Shown one piece after another: positions 1 to 11,372 of a stretch of DNA of 64,000 bases. Positions within the stretch are counted from its first letter, which is position 1. Every line of letters begins with the position of its first letter. Under the pieces are notes generated by a model. That model had not been told where the DNA came from. It did no database searches and was given only the letters and a program-made list of their open reading frames with translations. Origin of the DNA: Anarhynchus alexandrinus (Eukaryota; Chordata; Aves; Charadriiformes; Charadriidae); contig VUYV01000003.1 of NCBI GenBank assembly GCA_008711295.1, positions 8,336,515 to 8,400,514 of the forward strand, read 5' to 3'. Position numbers and translations under genes: made by a program.

Positions 1-154
1 TCTTCTTTCCCCGGCCCCCCTGGCTGCCCAGCCGCAATCAGAGGGCGAGGGGGAGGCGGTGGGGGACGGAGCGAAGCCCACACCGGGTCGCTCTGGAGTT
101 TGCCTGGGACGCTCTTCCCCAACGCCACCCCCCCCGCAGGTGCACTGCCGCGGC

Positions 155-181
155 GGGCAGGGCCGGGGGGTGGCACGGGGG
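155..181 (+). other. Putative G-quadruplex motif
   Basis: Four runs of three or more G (155-157, 160-162, 165-170, 177-181) are separated by loops of 2, 2 and 6 bases. This fits the standard four-run G-quadruplex pattern and lies inside the CpG island, where such motifs are common near transcription starts. Confidence 0.6.
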
Positions 182-454
182 TGCCGTCGGGAGCCGGGAG
201 CAGGTCGGAGAATGGGAGCTGGGGGGGCAGAAGGAGCCGCCCGGAGCACCGAGCGGCTCCCTCCAACTTTCCCGGGGCGGAGACGACGGGGAGCCGCCGC
301 GGGGGTTTTCTGCAGAAAGGGGAAAAACCTGTAGAAAAAGGTGTGTGTGTGAGGGGGGATGCTGCATAGCAGGAGCTGGAAACGACTCCCCCCACCCCCC
401 TTTCCGTGCCCTCGCCTCGACGGGGCTCCCGAAGAAGCAGTTCCCCCCTCCCCC

Positions 455-486
455 GGGGGGGTCCGGGGGCTCCGGGGCTCGTCGGG
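455..486 (+). other. Putative G-quadruplex motif with adjacent C-run
   Basis: G runs at 455-461, 465-469, 474-477 and 484-486 are separated by loops of 3, 4 and 6 bases. A C-rich run at 443-454 directly precedes them, so the same stretch could instead fold as a C-run/G-run hairpin. It lies near the right boundary of the CpG island. Confidence 0.6.
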
Positions 487-974
487 CGCTGCGGGAGCGG
501 CGCGGAGGGGGTGCCGGGGGACACAAATGGTAAAAGATACGGAAGGAAGAGACCCAGTGGCTGGGACATAAATCAGGCAGAATATATGGGGAGTTGATGA
601 GAATAGGGCTTTTCACTCTTTAAAAAAAAAAATAAAAAAAATAGCCACTTTGGAAGAGAAAAAGGAGGCTGATTATTGGCATCCAGCTCTGAAACCCAGG
701 CAGCTGATGCTGAGGGGAGCCAAAGGGAGCAGTTCTTCTTGGTTTAAAAACAGCAAGACAGTCTCTGCCAAAGATTGCTGTAAACACTGAATAAAGATTT
801 CATTGTGGCTTGGTGTGACTGGAATAATTAGGCAGTTAATTGTTCATTCTGATCTTAAAGTGCAGTAATCAGTAGTGCACAGTAGGAAAAATAGGGGGGA
901 AAGGGAGGAAAAATAGCAATAGGAAAATGATAGGAAAATGTATCACTTTTTCCTCTTCCTCAGGTGTTCTTTTT

Positions 975-988
975 TGTGTGTGTGTGTG
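975..988 (+). repeat. GT microsatellite
   Basis: Seven TG units follow a T run. A shorter GT run lies at 341-351 inside the CpG island. Confidence 0.8.
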
Positions 989-1851
989 AGAGTGGGAGCA
1001 CGTGGGTCCCGCTCTATTTGGATAGAGAACACCTTTGTAAAGCTGGGGTGTAATTGCGCTTTTGCTGCCACTGTGTCAACATAATTTTGGGCTGGACAAA
1101 ATCAAATTATGAGACTTAAAGAAATCCTATTTTATGGAAATGAAATCTGAAGATGCCTGGAGAATGAACATCTTAACTAGATTGACTAATACCAATTAAT
1201 GCATTTTACTTATGTGTGCACTTTATTGCCAACTCAGCAGGGATGAAAGCTAATGGTGCCAGCTTCTGTGCTGCTCTAAGACATTTTTCAAGCAGGCACA
1301 CAAGGTTTTAATGGTAAACTGTTTTGAGTTTTTAACGCTGTGATTGTGTCCCCGTTCAACTCGAGTTCCTTGCAGCGGTGACTCTTTCATGGTAATCTAA
1401 TGAAATGATCTCTTGTTACACTGCGTTAGCTATTCCCTGTGACACAGCAGGAAAACACAACCTGTGTGTATTTGTACTGGAGGTGGTTATAAGTTGTCGA
1501 GCAAGATGCGCTTACAAGCAATAGAATATGACTTACTGATATTAACTGGAAGATGGCACCATAGGCAAAAAATGTTTTTCTTTCCTATATAGCATGTTTT
1601 TCCACATATATACACTTGTGATAAAGAAGCATAAAAGTGGATTAATTATCAGAAAGGAGGGAAGAATGTTGTGTTTAAAACAAAGAAAACTTACAAACGA
1701 AGTCCATAGCCATTGGAGCAAAGTAAAAGAATTACTCAAAGTCTAATTGTAAAGGAAACAGATTCATCCTTCATAGAACTTCCTTGACTTCAGAGTAGTT
1801 ATATGAAAGATTCATTTGGCTCGGAGACATCCATGGCTCGGCCCGTCCATC

Positions 1852-1869
1852 ATAAATAAATAAATAAAT
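1852..1869 (+). repeat. ATAA microsatellite
   Basis: Just over four consecutive ATAA units are present. No function is indicated. Confidence 0.85.
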
Positions 1870-3819
1870 GTGCTGGAATGGGACAAGGTTTAAAAAGAAA
1901 TTCAGTTAAGTATAATTTTCCATCACTGCCCATGCAGAAAGCTACAAGCTACCCATTACAGAAAGAAAAAAAAAAAAAAAAACACCCCAAAAAAACTAAG
2001 GAGCTTTCATTCAAAGCTGAAAAGTAAAGCAATTTGTTATATTTTGTTGAAGTTGAGTTTGTTGAAGGTTTTGACCTGCACTTTGTGAGATTTTTGTGGA
2101 AAGACAAGTGGAGAAAACACAAGGCATCTTGTCTAACAGCATAAAACTAGTATAAAACACTGCAGTCATCGCTCAGGTCACAGAGTTTAGAAGAGTGAGA
2201 ACAGAATGGTGACTCCACAGTTTTGTCCAAAGTGATGGTAAAAAAAAACTTGTAACAACTGAGTATGTAAGGGCCAACATTAAGATCTACTTTACAAGCA
2301 TTTTTATTAAGCTGTTGAATGTGCTTTGTCCTACTAGTGATACTCAGTATTCTGCCTATGAAGAGTATTCCTGATTTAATGGCAGGCTGTATTGAAAGGA
2401 TGTCTTCAAGGCATTTTACTTACTAGTACAGTCCAGAGGGGGACGTTGCTCACTTTAATTGCACCTATCCAGTTTGAGAAACCAAAGGATGTTCTGTTCT
2501 GCTTCCAGAAATCCAAAAAATGTAGTGATCAAGTGATCGTGTACGAGACACTGCTCAAGTTTCTGCTTGTGATGTTCTGACAGAGAACATTTCGAAAAAT
2601 GGGCACAGTGTACCCCTCACAAAAATACCACGTTAAACTCTAGAATAATCTGAAGACCAGTAACAAGATTTTGAGAGAAGTCCGAAGTGGTTTTTTCTTC
2701 CACTTTCAAATACAAAATTTACCAAGTGGCTCCTCATTTCTATAATAAAATGCATGAAAACATGTTTTGGCCATCACAGTAAGTTTGGGAAGAGGTCTTT
2801 CTTGCATTGTTATAACATGTTTAGCAAAATACGCAGAGGATTGTACACTTACTCACGGAAAACATTTGCCATCAAATTGTAGTTAAATCCTGAATACTAT
2901 CTTATACCTAAAAGTTGTTTGAAATGCACAGTACATCTTCATAATAAAATTGCATTGTCACAGACGTAATTGTTATTCATAACAAGTAGTCTCACAAACA
3001 GATTCCATCCCTGTAAGTATTGAGCCTCAGTCAGGCCAATTATGACTAAATTACTGCATGTTCTCTGCTGTATCAACTAATTAAAGGGTAATTAATAAAA
3101 TGATAATTTCATTCCATGGCAATGTCTACATCTGGTTGTCATAGCAGAGATTGTTTGACATATGGTTAAATGGTCAGATACTACATTGTATGAATGCAAC
3201 ATTTGCACAGAACACCTGGCAAGCCAGAGGAATTTTAACCCTTAAGACATGAATTTCAAGAATCTGTGTCAATGTGCTATTAGACTGGTTTGCTCGTTCT
3301 CTCCACCTAGTCTTCTTACGTATTTAAGAAAATTTAGTTCTTCAAGTTCATTTAAGTAACTCTCTTGGGATGGGGGAAGAGTGGGAAGATGACTTGAGAT
3401 GTTAGATTGGAAAGGAAAGATAGAATAGTACTGACTTGTCATTGTGGGAAATAAAATAGGTGGGTCTAAATTAATTTCTGAGAGGAGACTCTCCATTGGT
3501 TCTCGTGTTACTGGGAGCTTCCCCTTTAAGGAAAATCAGGCTAGAATTAGCATGGAGACAAAATTGTCTTTTTTTTCCTGGATACAATTGTATGCCAGGA
3601 TTAAGACTGAGGTTGTGGTCACAACAGCATGGAAAAATCTGCATTGCAGCCTTCCCACACTGTACCTGTCATATGTAGATAAAACAAAACTTAGCTCCTC
3701 AAGGACAGTAACCATAAAATTCGCACGTGCTAAAGAAATGAAACAGTCTTTTATCAAGTCCACAGATGATACGAATAAACAATTCTACTGGAGATACCTG
3801 ATGTACAAGATAATGTATG

Positions 3820-3956
3820 CACATACTCTGCAATATCAGTGGTTGAAATTTTCAGGGCAGCCCATACATATTATTTTAAACATAGCTTAAGGGAATGTAT
3901 CTTAAGCCCCAGCATTGCCTTGAAAAATTTCAACCACTGCTGTTTCAGAGTATGCG
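3820..3956. repeat. Long imperfect inverted repeat (hairpin), possible MITE relic or RNA hairpin source
   Basis: The left arm, 3820-3860, is the reverse complement of the right arm, 3915-3956, at 35 of 41 positions with one single-base gap. In RNA, two of the mismatches would be G-U pairs. Both arms contain CAGTGGTTGAAATTTT or a close form of it when read inward. Between the arms a second small inverted repeat (GCTTAAG at 3885-3891 and CTTAAGC at 3901-3907) closes a 9-base loop. About 24 unpaired bases lie on the left side of the interior. Symmetric arms of about 41 bp suggest an old palindromic non-autonomous DNA transposon, or a transcribed hairpin if the region is transcribed. CAGTGGTT resembles hAT-Charlie termini, but complementarity continues about 16-17 bases outside it, so that is not a simple hAT end. 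I saw no clear target-site duplication. Confidence 0.7.
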
Positions 3957-6900
3957 AAAGAGTGTATTTCTGTCCTTTAAAAGCATAACCTGTAAGTAGT
4001 GGCACTTTAACATGGGTTAAATGACAGTTTCTTATCTGTATGGGTCAAGCTGAATCCCTCATAAAACTAAAAACAAGAAATGAACTAACAGGCATAATGT
4101 TTTCCTTCTCTTTAGGGGAAAAAAAAAAAAAGGCATAAAAAGGGGAAAATAGCTAGTGCTTTTTCACAAATAGAGCAAAGTAAAAAGGATGCAGTAAACT
4201 GCAGGAAGACATGAAAGTCTGTCTTTTCCCATGCAAACGATCCTCAATGAACAGTCCCCCCAGTGAATAGTCAGGGTCGCTCATCACCTCGCGCGGTCAG
4301 GTGCAGAGCGTGGCCAGTGATGCTTATAAAGCGCTGTTTGTCTGTCTCTCTGAGAGCCTGAGTCCTGCTTCTTGAGAATTTCCAAGTGCACGGATCCATC
4401 TCATTTTCATTCTACTCATGTAACTCATTAACACCTGGAAAATCTTTTATAGCATTTAACTGCATCAGATGCACTGTCCGGCACATGTTTTCTTAATAGG
4501 GCTTTCACTGTGGTATTGTCAAAGAGCCCTTATGTCACAGCTGGGAACATGAATCTGTCATGTCAGTACTGTACCTTGTTTCAGACAGTAATAGTGTATG
4601 AGTGTGTTTTATGGAGGAGCCGAACATGCCCATATACTGCAGTAGCAGGGAAGAATGTGAAGCTTGTTCTCCTAAATAAAGATTCAGGCTGGTGGTAGTA
4701 GAGTACTTTGTACCATTTAAACACTGCTGCCTCTAAGGCATTGCACTTAAGGCAAGGGAAGTTTGAGGCAAGCGAGACACGTCTTAGTATTTTAGTGGTG
4801 TAATGCTGCTCGTTAACGATATGTCATTATTTACATTTCATTGAGAAAAAATTGCCAGAGGTTTCCAATTCAGCAGAAGCAACTTAACTAGGAGTTGATA
4901 TGAAAGTCCTTACCCTGGGAATATTTGGTTTTAAAACAAGTTTGATTTAAATATATTTGGCAATGTAAGGAGAAGGGGAAGAGAAGTAAATGTTTCCTAA
5001 TTCCACATGCTTTTTTCTGCCCATTAAATCACTGTAAAACCCAGTTTTAAATAGATTACTTTGTAGCTCTGTAATCAGAATGCCTTGGGTAATTAAAAAA
5101 CGATAGAACAGTGAAAACTGACTACAACGCATATATAAGACCTACTTTTTCACAGGAATTTTTAACATAGTTACATACATTTCATCTGAAAGTTAAATGC
5201 TTAAAATTCACCAGCTACAACACTACCAAGCACGTCATGGTGGTATTCCAAAAAACAGAGCCCACCTTTGAAAAGTGTTTGCTAACTTGAGAGACCGTAA
5301 CTGTTGTGAAGGAGTGGACTCAGGTCCTCATTTAAAGAATGAATGGATGAAAGGAGCATTTCATGCTGTCACAGGAGGTTCCAGTTTTTAAGCTACTTGT
5401 TTTGCTTTGAAAAGCGTAAGTGTAGTTTATATGCTAAGAAATAAACTAAAGGGACTTCAGATACTCAAGGTGAAGGTACTCTGTCAAATGCATTCTGTAT
5501 GTTTAAAATGTTTGTCTCTGTTGTTTTTGTAATAGCTCTTCAAAAGCCTGAGCATGCAGGGGTTGATACCCCAAACCATAACCAGTCCAAGCTTAAGCTG
5601 GAATCAGTGAAAAACTGAGGTGTTCAGGTTACAGGACTGCCTTCTGAATTTCTCTCTTGATTTTATCCTTTTTGCCGTTTGTGTCGTCTCCTGGTTTTTC
5701 TAACGGTGACAGCATTGAGGTGCTCTCACGGGCCCATGCCATTAGTTCCTATCCATGTCCACACCAAAGAGGGAAGGAATAGGGCTGGTTAGGGCTGCCG
5801 TGGGGCCCCTGGGGAGAACATGTGGATTTGTTTCTTAGTAGGGCCTTTCTGTAAATCACTTCACTTTTTTCAGAAGGACTGAAGCCCTTCGTGCTTCTGT
5901 GTAGGTACCCAATGGAGCAAGCACTCGCCAAACTGTAGGGTTTGCCCTGCTGAACTACGCAGCACCCAACAGCATAGCCCAAGAGGTGCTAACAGTTTTC
6001 CAGTTGAGAGCGCACTAGGGCTGAATTCTTCAACGTGATTCCTTTTAGCCTACTACAGAAGCAAATCAAAGGTAAAAAATGAGTCTATGTAATTAAACTC
6101 TCTACATGCCTAGATACTGTGAGACGCAGTTAAGAGCCCTTGCAATATGTAACTTGGTTACAGCAAAGCAAGTTAAGGATTGAGTGAAAGGCTTAACTAT
6201 AAATTTCCTTGCTTGTATGAGTTTAATTTAGAATTGCGATCATGATGTAACAAATTAAAATAGCAGTAGTAGATCACTAGTTGGCAAATCTCTTAAGAAT
6301 AATATAGGTACCTCACTAGATTATTATATATGGAGTGCCTTCTGTGTGCTTAGCCCATTGCTGAAATTAGTCTGTTTTTTTTTTAATTTTAAGATACTTT
6401 TGAAGTGGAGGAAAGCGCTTTAAGAGGTGAAGTTCTGCTGACTCTCAGTGTGAATTAGGAGACTGAGTTCTGGAAAGGGGAGCTTCCTAAATGAAAAGAA
6501 ACATTTCCCTGAAAAAAAAAAAAAATTGAAGTTTTGCCCCAAGCATCCTCCAATCCATGAATAATCTGGAGGGCACTAACCATTCAAGTACATATTATGT
6601 ATTGCTTGACCTGCAGGTGCAATATATTAAGGCTTCACAGAAAAAATATGTTTTTAAGGAACAGAGTGAAGAAATAAGAAGGAAATCAGCATGCTTCGTG
6701 AAGGACGTGTGAAGGGCAGACGAATGCCTCCCCAGATAGGAGGTTTGGGAAGAGTGTGTATCAGTGGTGCTTGTCCATTTTAGTTGGACACTCGATTTCT
6801 TTCAGTGTTGTAGGAGGGCTGCATGCATCAACCAGCTCCTGTATCTCCTGAGAGGAGCCACTGCACTTGCCTGTTTGGTTCGTGCTTCCCATATGGATTT

Positions 6901-9900
6901 GGTGTAGTCTTGTGTCTCCTTCAGAAAGTGATAGAGATGGGCAGGCACCATGCAAACAATTAGGGACGGCTGCTCCTCATGAAACTCTCCCTCTAAGGCA
7001 AGGGGGAGTGAGCACAGGCTGGTAAATTTATTCTAATAGCAAGCCTAAACATCCTCTTTTGTGGGCACCCCATGGCACCCCGGGGGAGATCCTGTCAAAT
7101 GACTAGTGTGTGTCCTTGATAATGACAAGGGGAAGAGCTACCAGGCCTATGGGACAGGCAGCAGTCAAATGAGGTTATCAGACCAGCGCCTGTGGCCCAC
7201 AGTTCTGCACACCATACATCCCTGTGACCCTCCTCGGGAGGAAGAGCCACGAGGAGCAGACACGTTGCCCTGGTAGAGCAAGCTCCACGCTAAGCACTTG
7301 TAGCGGAGGAGGCGCATAGGCACGGTGCTGTAAGGAAGAGCTGAAATCAGCCTTCAAGCAGATGACAAGAGAGGATCTGTCAAATCAGCCTTCAAGAGGA
7401 CAGAGAGCATGTTGAGAGAAAACGATGATAATAGTAACAAAACCTTGCGGAGACTGAACAGAGGAGGAAGCTGCAGGAGGGCAAGGAAACAGAGGATTTG
7501 TATAGTGAGGCAGAGAGAAAGAAATGACAAATGTCTTCATAAAATAACAGGGACAAAAAAGGACAGATCTGATCGGTGGCAGGTATAGAATTTGGCTCGG
7601 GCTTGGAGAGGGACTAACATAAAAAGAAGACAAATAACTGTTTCACAGTCTTGTGAATGAGCATGGCAGAAAGCAGAGCAGTTTGTGGTAACAGATAGAG
7701 ATTAGAATAGCAGCATCTGGAACCCACAAGAAGTCTCCGGGGTGAGTAGAAGATATTGGAGGGGTTTTGGAAAAAAATCAGATTCCTAGATTTGCATCTG
7801 GAGTTTCAGGTTATAGCTCATCAATATGCCCAAGAGCAAGGTGTCTGTCAGCAATGTGTCATAGATATTAGGGTTATATACACATAATGGAAGTATTATA
7901 TAGAAATGCTGGACTGAATCATGACCAAACCTTTCTTGTGTATATAGACTTTGGAAAGGTTAATCCTCATTAGGGCAAGTTCAGGGGCATTGCTAAAGGT
8001 GCTGTGTTAAATACGCTGTGGTTGAGGATCCGCTGTTTTAGGTGGGCTAGTTGTGCTGACTTGTGCGCGTGGTACATCTCAACATGAAGTTGAGGACTAA
8101 GGAACTGGATGTTAGATTCAAATTTGTAGATGAGATTAGAAAAAAAAGAAGAAAAAAGAAGAGATGTTCAACAGAGTTGTCAGTCTTTGCCGGTCTGTTT
8201 TCCTTGCCTGTTTGCCCCATATAGCTCTTCAAGTGCCCTCTTGCTTGCTGTCATGCTGCTCTGGGGCAGCTCCTATTAAGACTTATTTGTGTTATGATGA
8301 CTGCTAAATGCCTGACTATTAGTGAGGTAGCGAATGAACCACAGCTAACAGCAGTGACACCCAGTAAAGCTATTAACTGTTCCGTATTAACTATTTGCTA
8401 TCTCCATCCCATTCATTTGTTTCTTACTTTTGGGAGAAGGCGCTCCATTGCATTACCTCTGTGATCCCATACTGGGTTGTATAGGGGTTTATGCAGGATA
8501 AACATATATAATGATGTATGGCAAGAAGGTGTTTATTTTTTATACAAATTCCTAGCCTAGCATTGATTAAAATCTGTTGCCACATCAATCCTGTTGCCAA
8601 TCAACCCTTTGATTACGAGGTCTTTCTTTTGTTGAAATTTCAATAATTATGATATCAAAAATAAATTAAGGGTGTTCTATTTTCTTCTTCATGTGTCAGT
8701 TTAGTAAAACATCAGTAAAATGGTCATAGATAACCATTGGAAATAGTTTTTTATGCAATTCGTTCTCTTTCTTTTCTAAGATATGAGTACTTCGCTGTTA
8801 ATACCTTTGCAGTGGGCAAAAAGTGACTGTCCCAGGAGTGCATGGCTAAGATTTTTGAAGCTACTGTAGGATCTGGACACTTAACTTCCCATTATTTTTA
8901 ATGATCACTGAGCATCCAAATTCCCCATGTAGTTAGAGTTACCTACCAAATTGTCCTCAAAGAGTTGGTGGACCAAAACTGGGTTTTATTCTGAGATAAA
9001 TTACCTTCTTTTTCTCCAGGAACTTACCAAGTTATTTATTGAAGAAGTAATTACCAAATGTCATAACATATTTGACTTACTAGCTGTAAATATCCAATCT
9101 ATCAGCTATTATGTGCATTTAAAAGTGTTGTTAAGTCCATTGGTCTTTCTTTAGCCTCTTTTCTTTAGGAGCTTTCAAGAGGGGACTGAACCACTTAACT
9201 TCAGACTTAAAATACAATCCTATGCTTGTTGGATGATTGTTTTTATCGGAAGACCCCCTGCATTGCAGGACTCCAGGAGAGTTAGAAGAAAGTGTGTTTT
9301 CTCATGTGTTAATGATTGGTGTCATCTCTGGCTAAGGAGATATCTTCGGTTCTGTATGCTCACGGGCTATTCAGACACGTGTCTGAAATCATTGCTTTGA
9401 TGAACTTCTTTCTATGATAATTTACTCATCAGGGTACCATTTCACAATGTCAGTCTGTTACTTGAAGAACATTTACATGGCGTAGTGAAGTAGAATACAA
9501 ATTAGAGCAATATTTTATACAGAGATTTTTCTTTTCTGATTTGCTTTACTGCATAGAGACCACTCAATAAGCATCCCCCTGCTGCATAACCCTACTGCCG
9601 ATGGTAACTTCAGTAACAATCATACAGTTCTCCGTTAATGCCAGCAATCTCCGTAAAGATAAGAAACACAGGGTAATGTAATGCTGCATAATCTGTATGT
9701 TTAGCATTAGAAAAATCTCTCATCAAGCAAAAAAAGGTAGAAAGTGGGTTTTTTTGAAAGCTCAATACTAGATGAAAGTGTTTAGAGTGAAGATCATATC
9801 AGCGAACTGCAAAGGAGGATACGTTTGAAAGTTCTGGCCATATTGACCAATAAACAATTTATGGAGAGAACACAAACAAACCGTTAGAATATTTTAAGAC

Positions 9901-10505
9901 CTTGGCTTCTGACAACTATACTTTATTTATGACTTTGCAGTACAATCTTCTCCAGTGATGTTTACAGGAAGTAAAAAATAGATGGAAAGGGGGAAGAGGC
10001 AACATTCCCAGTGTTTTATCCTCTTGTCCTCTGCCACGTGCGGGGTATTGTCAACATTGGTAAGATAACCTCGATATTCCTGTCTCAAAAAACCCTGGAA
10101 CTAGAAAAAAAACCACAGATGTGATGTGTTAGATGTGTAAGGAAAAGGAGAGGAAAGAGTGGTGCTGCTTTGTCTGAAACTTGTACAATACTGGTGCCAA
10201 TAAATGAGAGCCGCAGGCACAGTGAGGCTGGGTGAAAAAGGAGGCAAGGATGGGGTGGGAGAAGGGTCCAGCTTTAGCACAACTTCTGACACTGTTAGGC
10301 ACTCTATTGGCAAAGCCAAAGGTTCACGATCTGATGGGATGGTATGTCTAGATAAGGGCAATGTTTGAGTTGGCTCCAAATCTCCTGATACAACAGGGAT
10401 TTTGTTGCTTTTGTCCACACAATGGATCTGGGTGCTTGAGGAAATACATAGAGTTTAAGCTTCTGAGACAGAAGCACCAGGCAAAGGTAAAACTTCTATT
10501 AGTAG
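3957..10505. other. Non-coding DNA, no gene recognised
   Basis: No coding gene, RNA gene or clear young repeat is seen. Points of note are a small isolated CpG cluster followed by a TATA-like TTATAAAG at about 4275-4332; a direct repeat of AAATCAGCCTTCAAG at 7344-7358 and 7382-7396; and A or T runs near 4121-4132, 6374-6383 and 6512-6525. Minus-strand frames such as 7385-7633 are serine- and proline-rich and match nothing known. Confidence 0.65.
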
Positions 10506-10613
10506 TTATAATTTGTGTTTTAGAGATACCTGGAGGTGCTAGGTTTGATGTAGTCCCCTGCGCTGTACAAACTCGTAGGACATAGCGCTGCATCGAAGGG
10601 CTTGCAATCCACA
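10506..10613 (-). mobile_element. Ancient MIR-like SINE tail fragment
   Basis: Read on the + strand, this stretch follows the reverse complement of the 3' part of amniote MIR-type SINEs as I remember it: a T-rich start, a GTAGCGCCTAGGGGC-like block, then CTGTACAAACWCRTA, then a segment resembling CCCAAAGAGCTTACAATCTA (here CGAAGGGCTTGCAATCCA). The order and spacing of these blocks are kept, so the element lies on the - strand. It is highly diverged, and the tRNA-derived head is not seen next to it. The + strand frame at 10361-10585 and the - strand frame at 10348-10614 run across it and are not genes. Assignment is from memory, not a search. Confidence 0.6.
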
Positions 10614-11092
10614 TACCAGAGCTTGGAGATCACAGTTCTGTTTTGCCAAAGCTTAGATTTCAAAATCATCATGTTTTAGAAGGAAACCAAAGCCTTTAGA
10701 AAGTGCTCAAGACAAAAGAGCTGTCAGATCATTCACATTTAGGAATGAATAGGTCAAGATTTTGATTTGTGTCTCAGACAGTCACAAGAGAGAGCCCTAA
10801 TCTGAGAAATCTTTCGCTGGAAAATGTTGAAGTTCATATGTTTCTGGTAAAAAATAAAATTGCTTTTTTTTACTTGAAGGAGAATGTATCTAGAAAATCA
10901 AAATGTTGCTGAGCCAGTGCGCTAAAAACACAAGCCAGAGTGAAGGTAGGGCAAGCCCAGAGAACAACGTGGGCCATCAAGGAGCAAGGTGGGGGAAAAG
11001 CCAAACACTGGAGCCAGGCCCCTGGTTCCCAGTCCCATACCACCAATCCACCATCCTTATTCACCAGATGTCTTCCTCTTTTCAACCTAGGC
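10614..11092. other. Non-coding DNA
   Basis: Nothing recognisable is seen. Composition becomes more GC-rich from about 10900. A 166-codon frame on the - strand (10870-11370) spans this and the next feature and has no known domain. Confidence 0.6.
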
Positions 11093-11372
11093 CAGAGTTT
11101 CTGAGCCATGTGTCGCAAGCCCTGGGGTCGGGAGGACAGGAGCACACTTTGCTTTTGACACCCACCAGTACCACCATGTGCGCAAAGCACCAAGGGGTGC
11201 CAGCATAAACCCCGCTGTAACAGGCGTCCCTTTTGACATCTTGACATCTTGGGATGAAGCCGTTGCACCACCCCATAGCCAAGGAGCGCTCCCTTTCTGG
11301 GGAGACCCTTTGCCATCTGAGCACCACTTCCTAGGGCAGCACTGCTTCCAGCCCACCGCTGGAGAAACACTG
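11093..11372. mobile_element. Possible non-autonomous hAT (Charlie-like) DNA transposon relic
   Basis: The left end reads CAGAGTTTCTGAGCCATGTG followed by TCGCAAGCCC. The right end, reverse-complemented, reads CAGTGTTTCTCCAGCGGTGG. Both resemble the hAT-Charlie terminal inverted repeat, which begins CAGTGTTTCTCAACC and is often followed by a GTGGGTCGCGACCCC-like stretch. The two ends lie about 280 bp apart in opposite orientation, as in a short internally deleted element. Against this, no matching 8-bp target-site duplication is seen directly outside the ends (ACCTAGGC on the left, GTGTGGAA on the right), and the terminal similarity is only partial. A tandem TTGACATC pair (11233-11248) lies inside. 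Confidence 0.4.

Larger units (their letters stand above)
1..535. promoter_or_regulatory. CpG island at the left edge, probable promoter or first-exon region
   Basis: The first 535 bases are very GC-rich and full of CpG dinucleotides. They change sharply to AT-rich DNA from about 536, with an A-rich run at 622-642. This is the usual look of a vertebrate unmethylated CpG-island promoter, and the island probably continues past the left edge. It contains G-quadruplex motifs at 155-181 and 455-486. Open frames run on both strands here (for example 38-616 on -), but they overlap each other, are proline-, arginine- and glycine-rich, and are what GC-rich DNA gives by chance. A weak splice-donor-like site (ATG followed by GTAAAA) lies near 528-535. 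I cannot place a transcription start or choose a direction. The gene it serves is unknown. Confidence 0.75.
536..3819. other. Non-coding AT-rich DNA with small microsatellites
   Basis: No gene can be supported here. The open frames are short, scattered and unlike any known protein. Simple sequence includes a GT run at 975-988, an ATAA repeat at about 1852-1869, and A runs at 622-642 and 1966-1982. A purine-rich patch with repeated AGGAAAA words lies at about 885-940. A 148-codon open frame on the + strand (3444-3890) has no recognisable domain and ends inside the hairpin repeat described separately. Confidence 0.7.

Noticed and set aside
38..616. 192-codon open frame on - in the first CpG island
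   Set aside because: Low-complexity Pro/Arg/Ser-rich composition set by GC content; other frames are equally open.
3444..3890. 148-codon open frame on +
   Set aside because: No recognisable protein; its end lies inside the hairpin repeat, so the frame is probably accidental.
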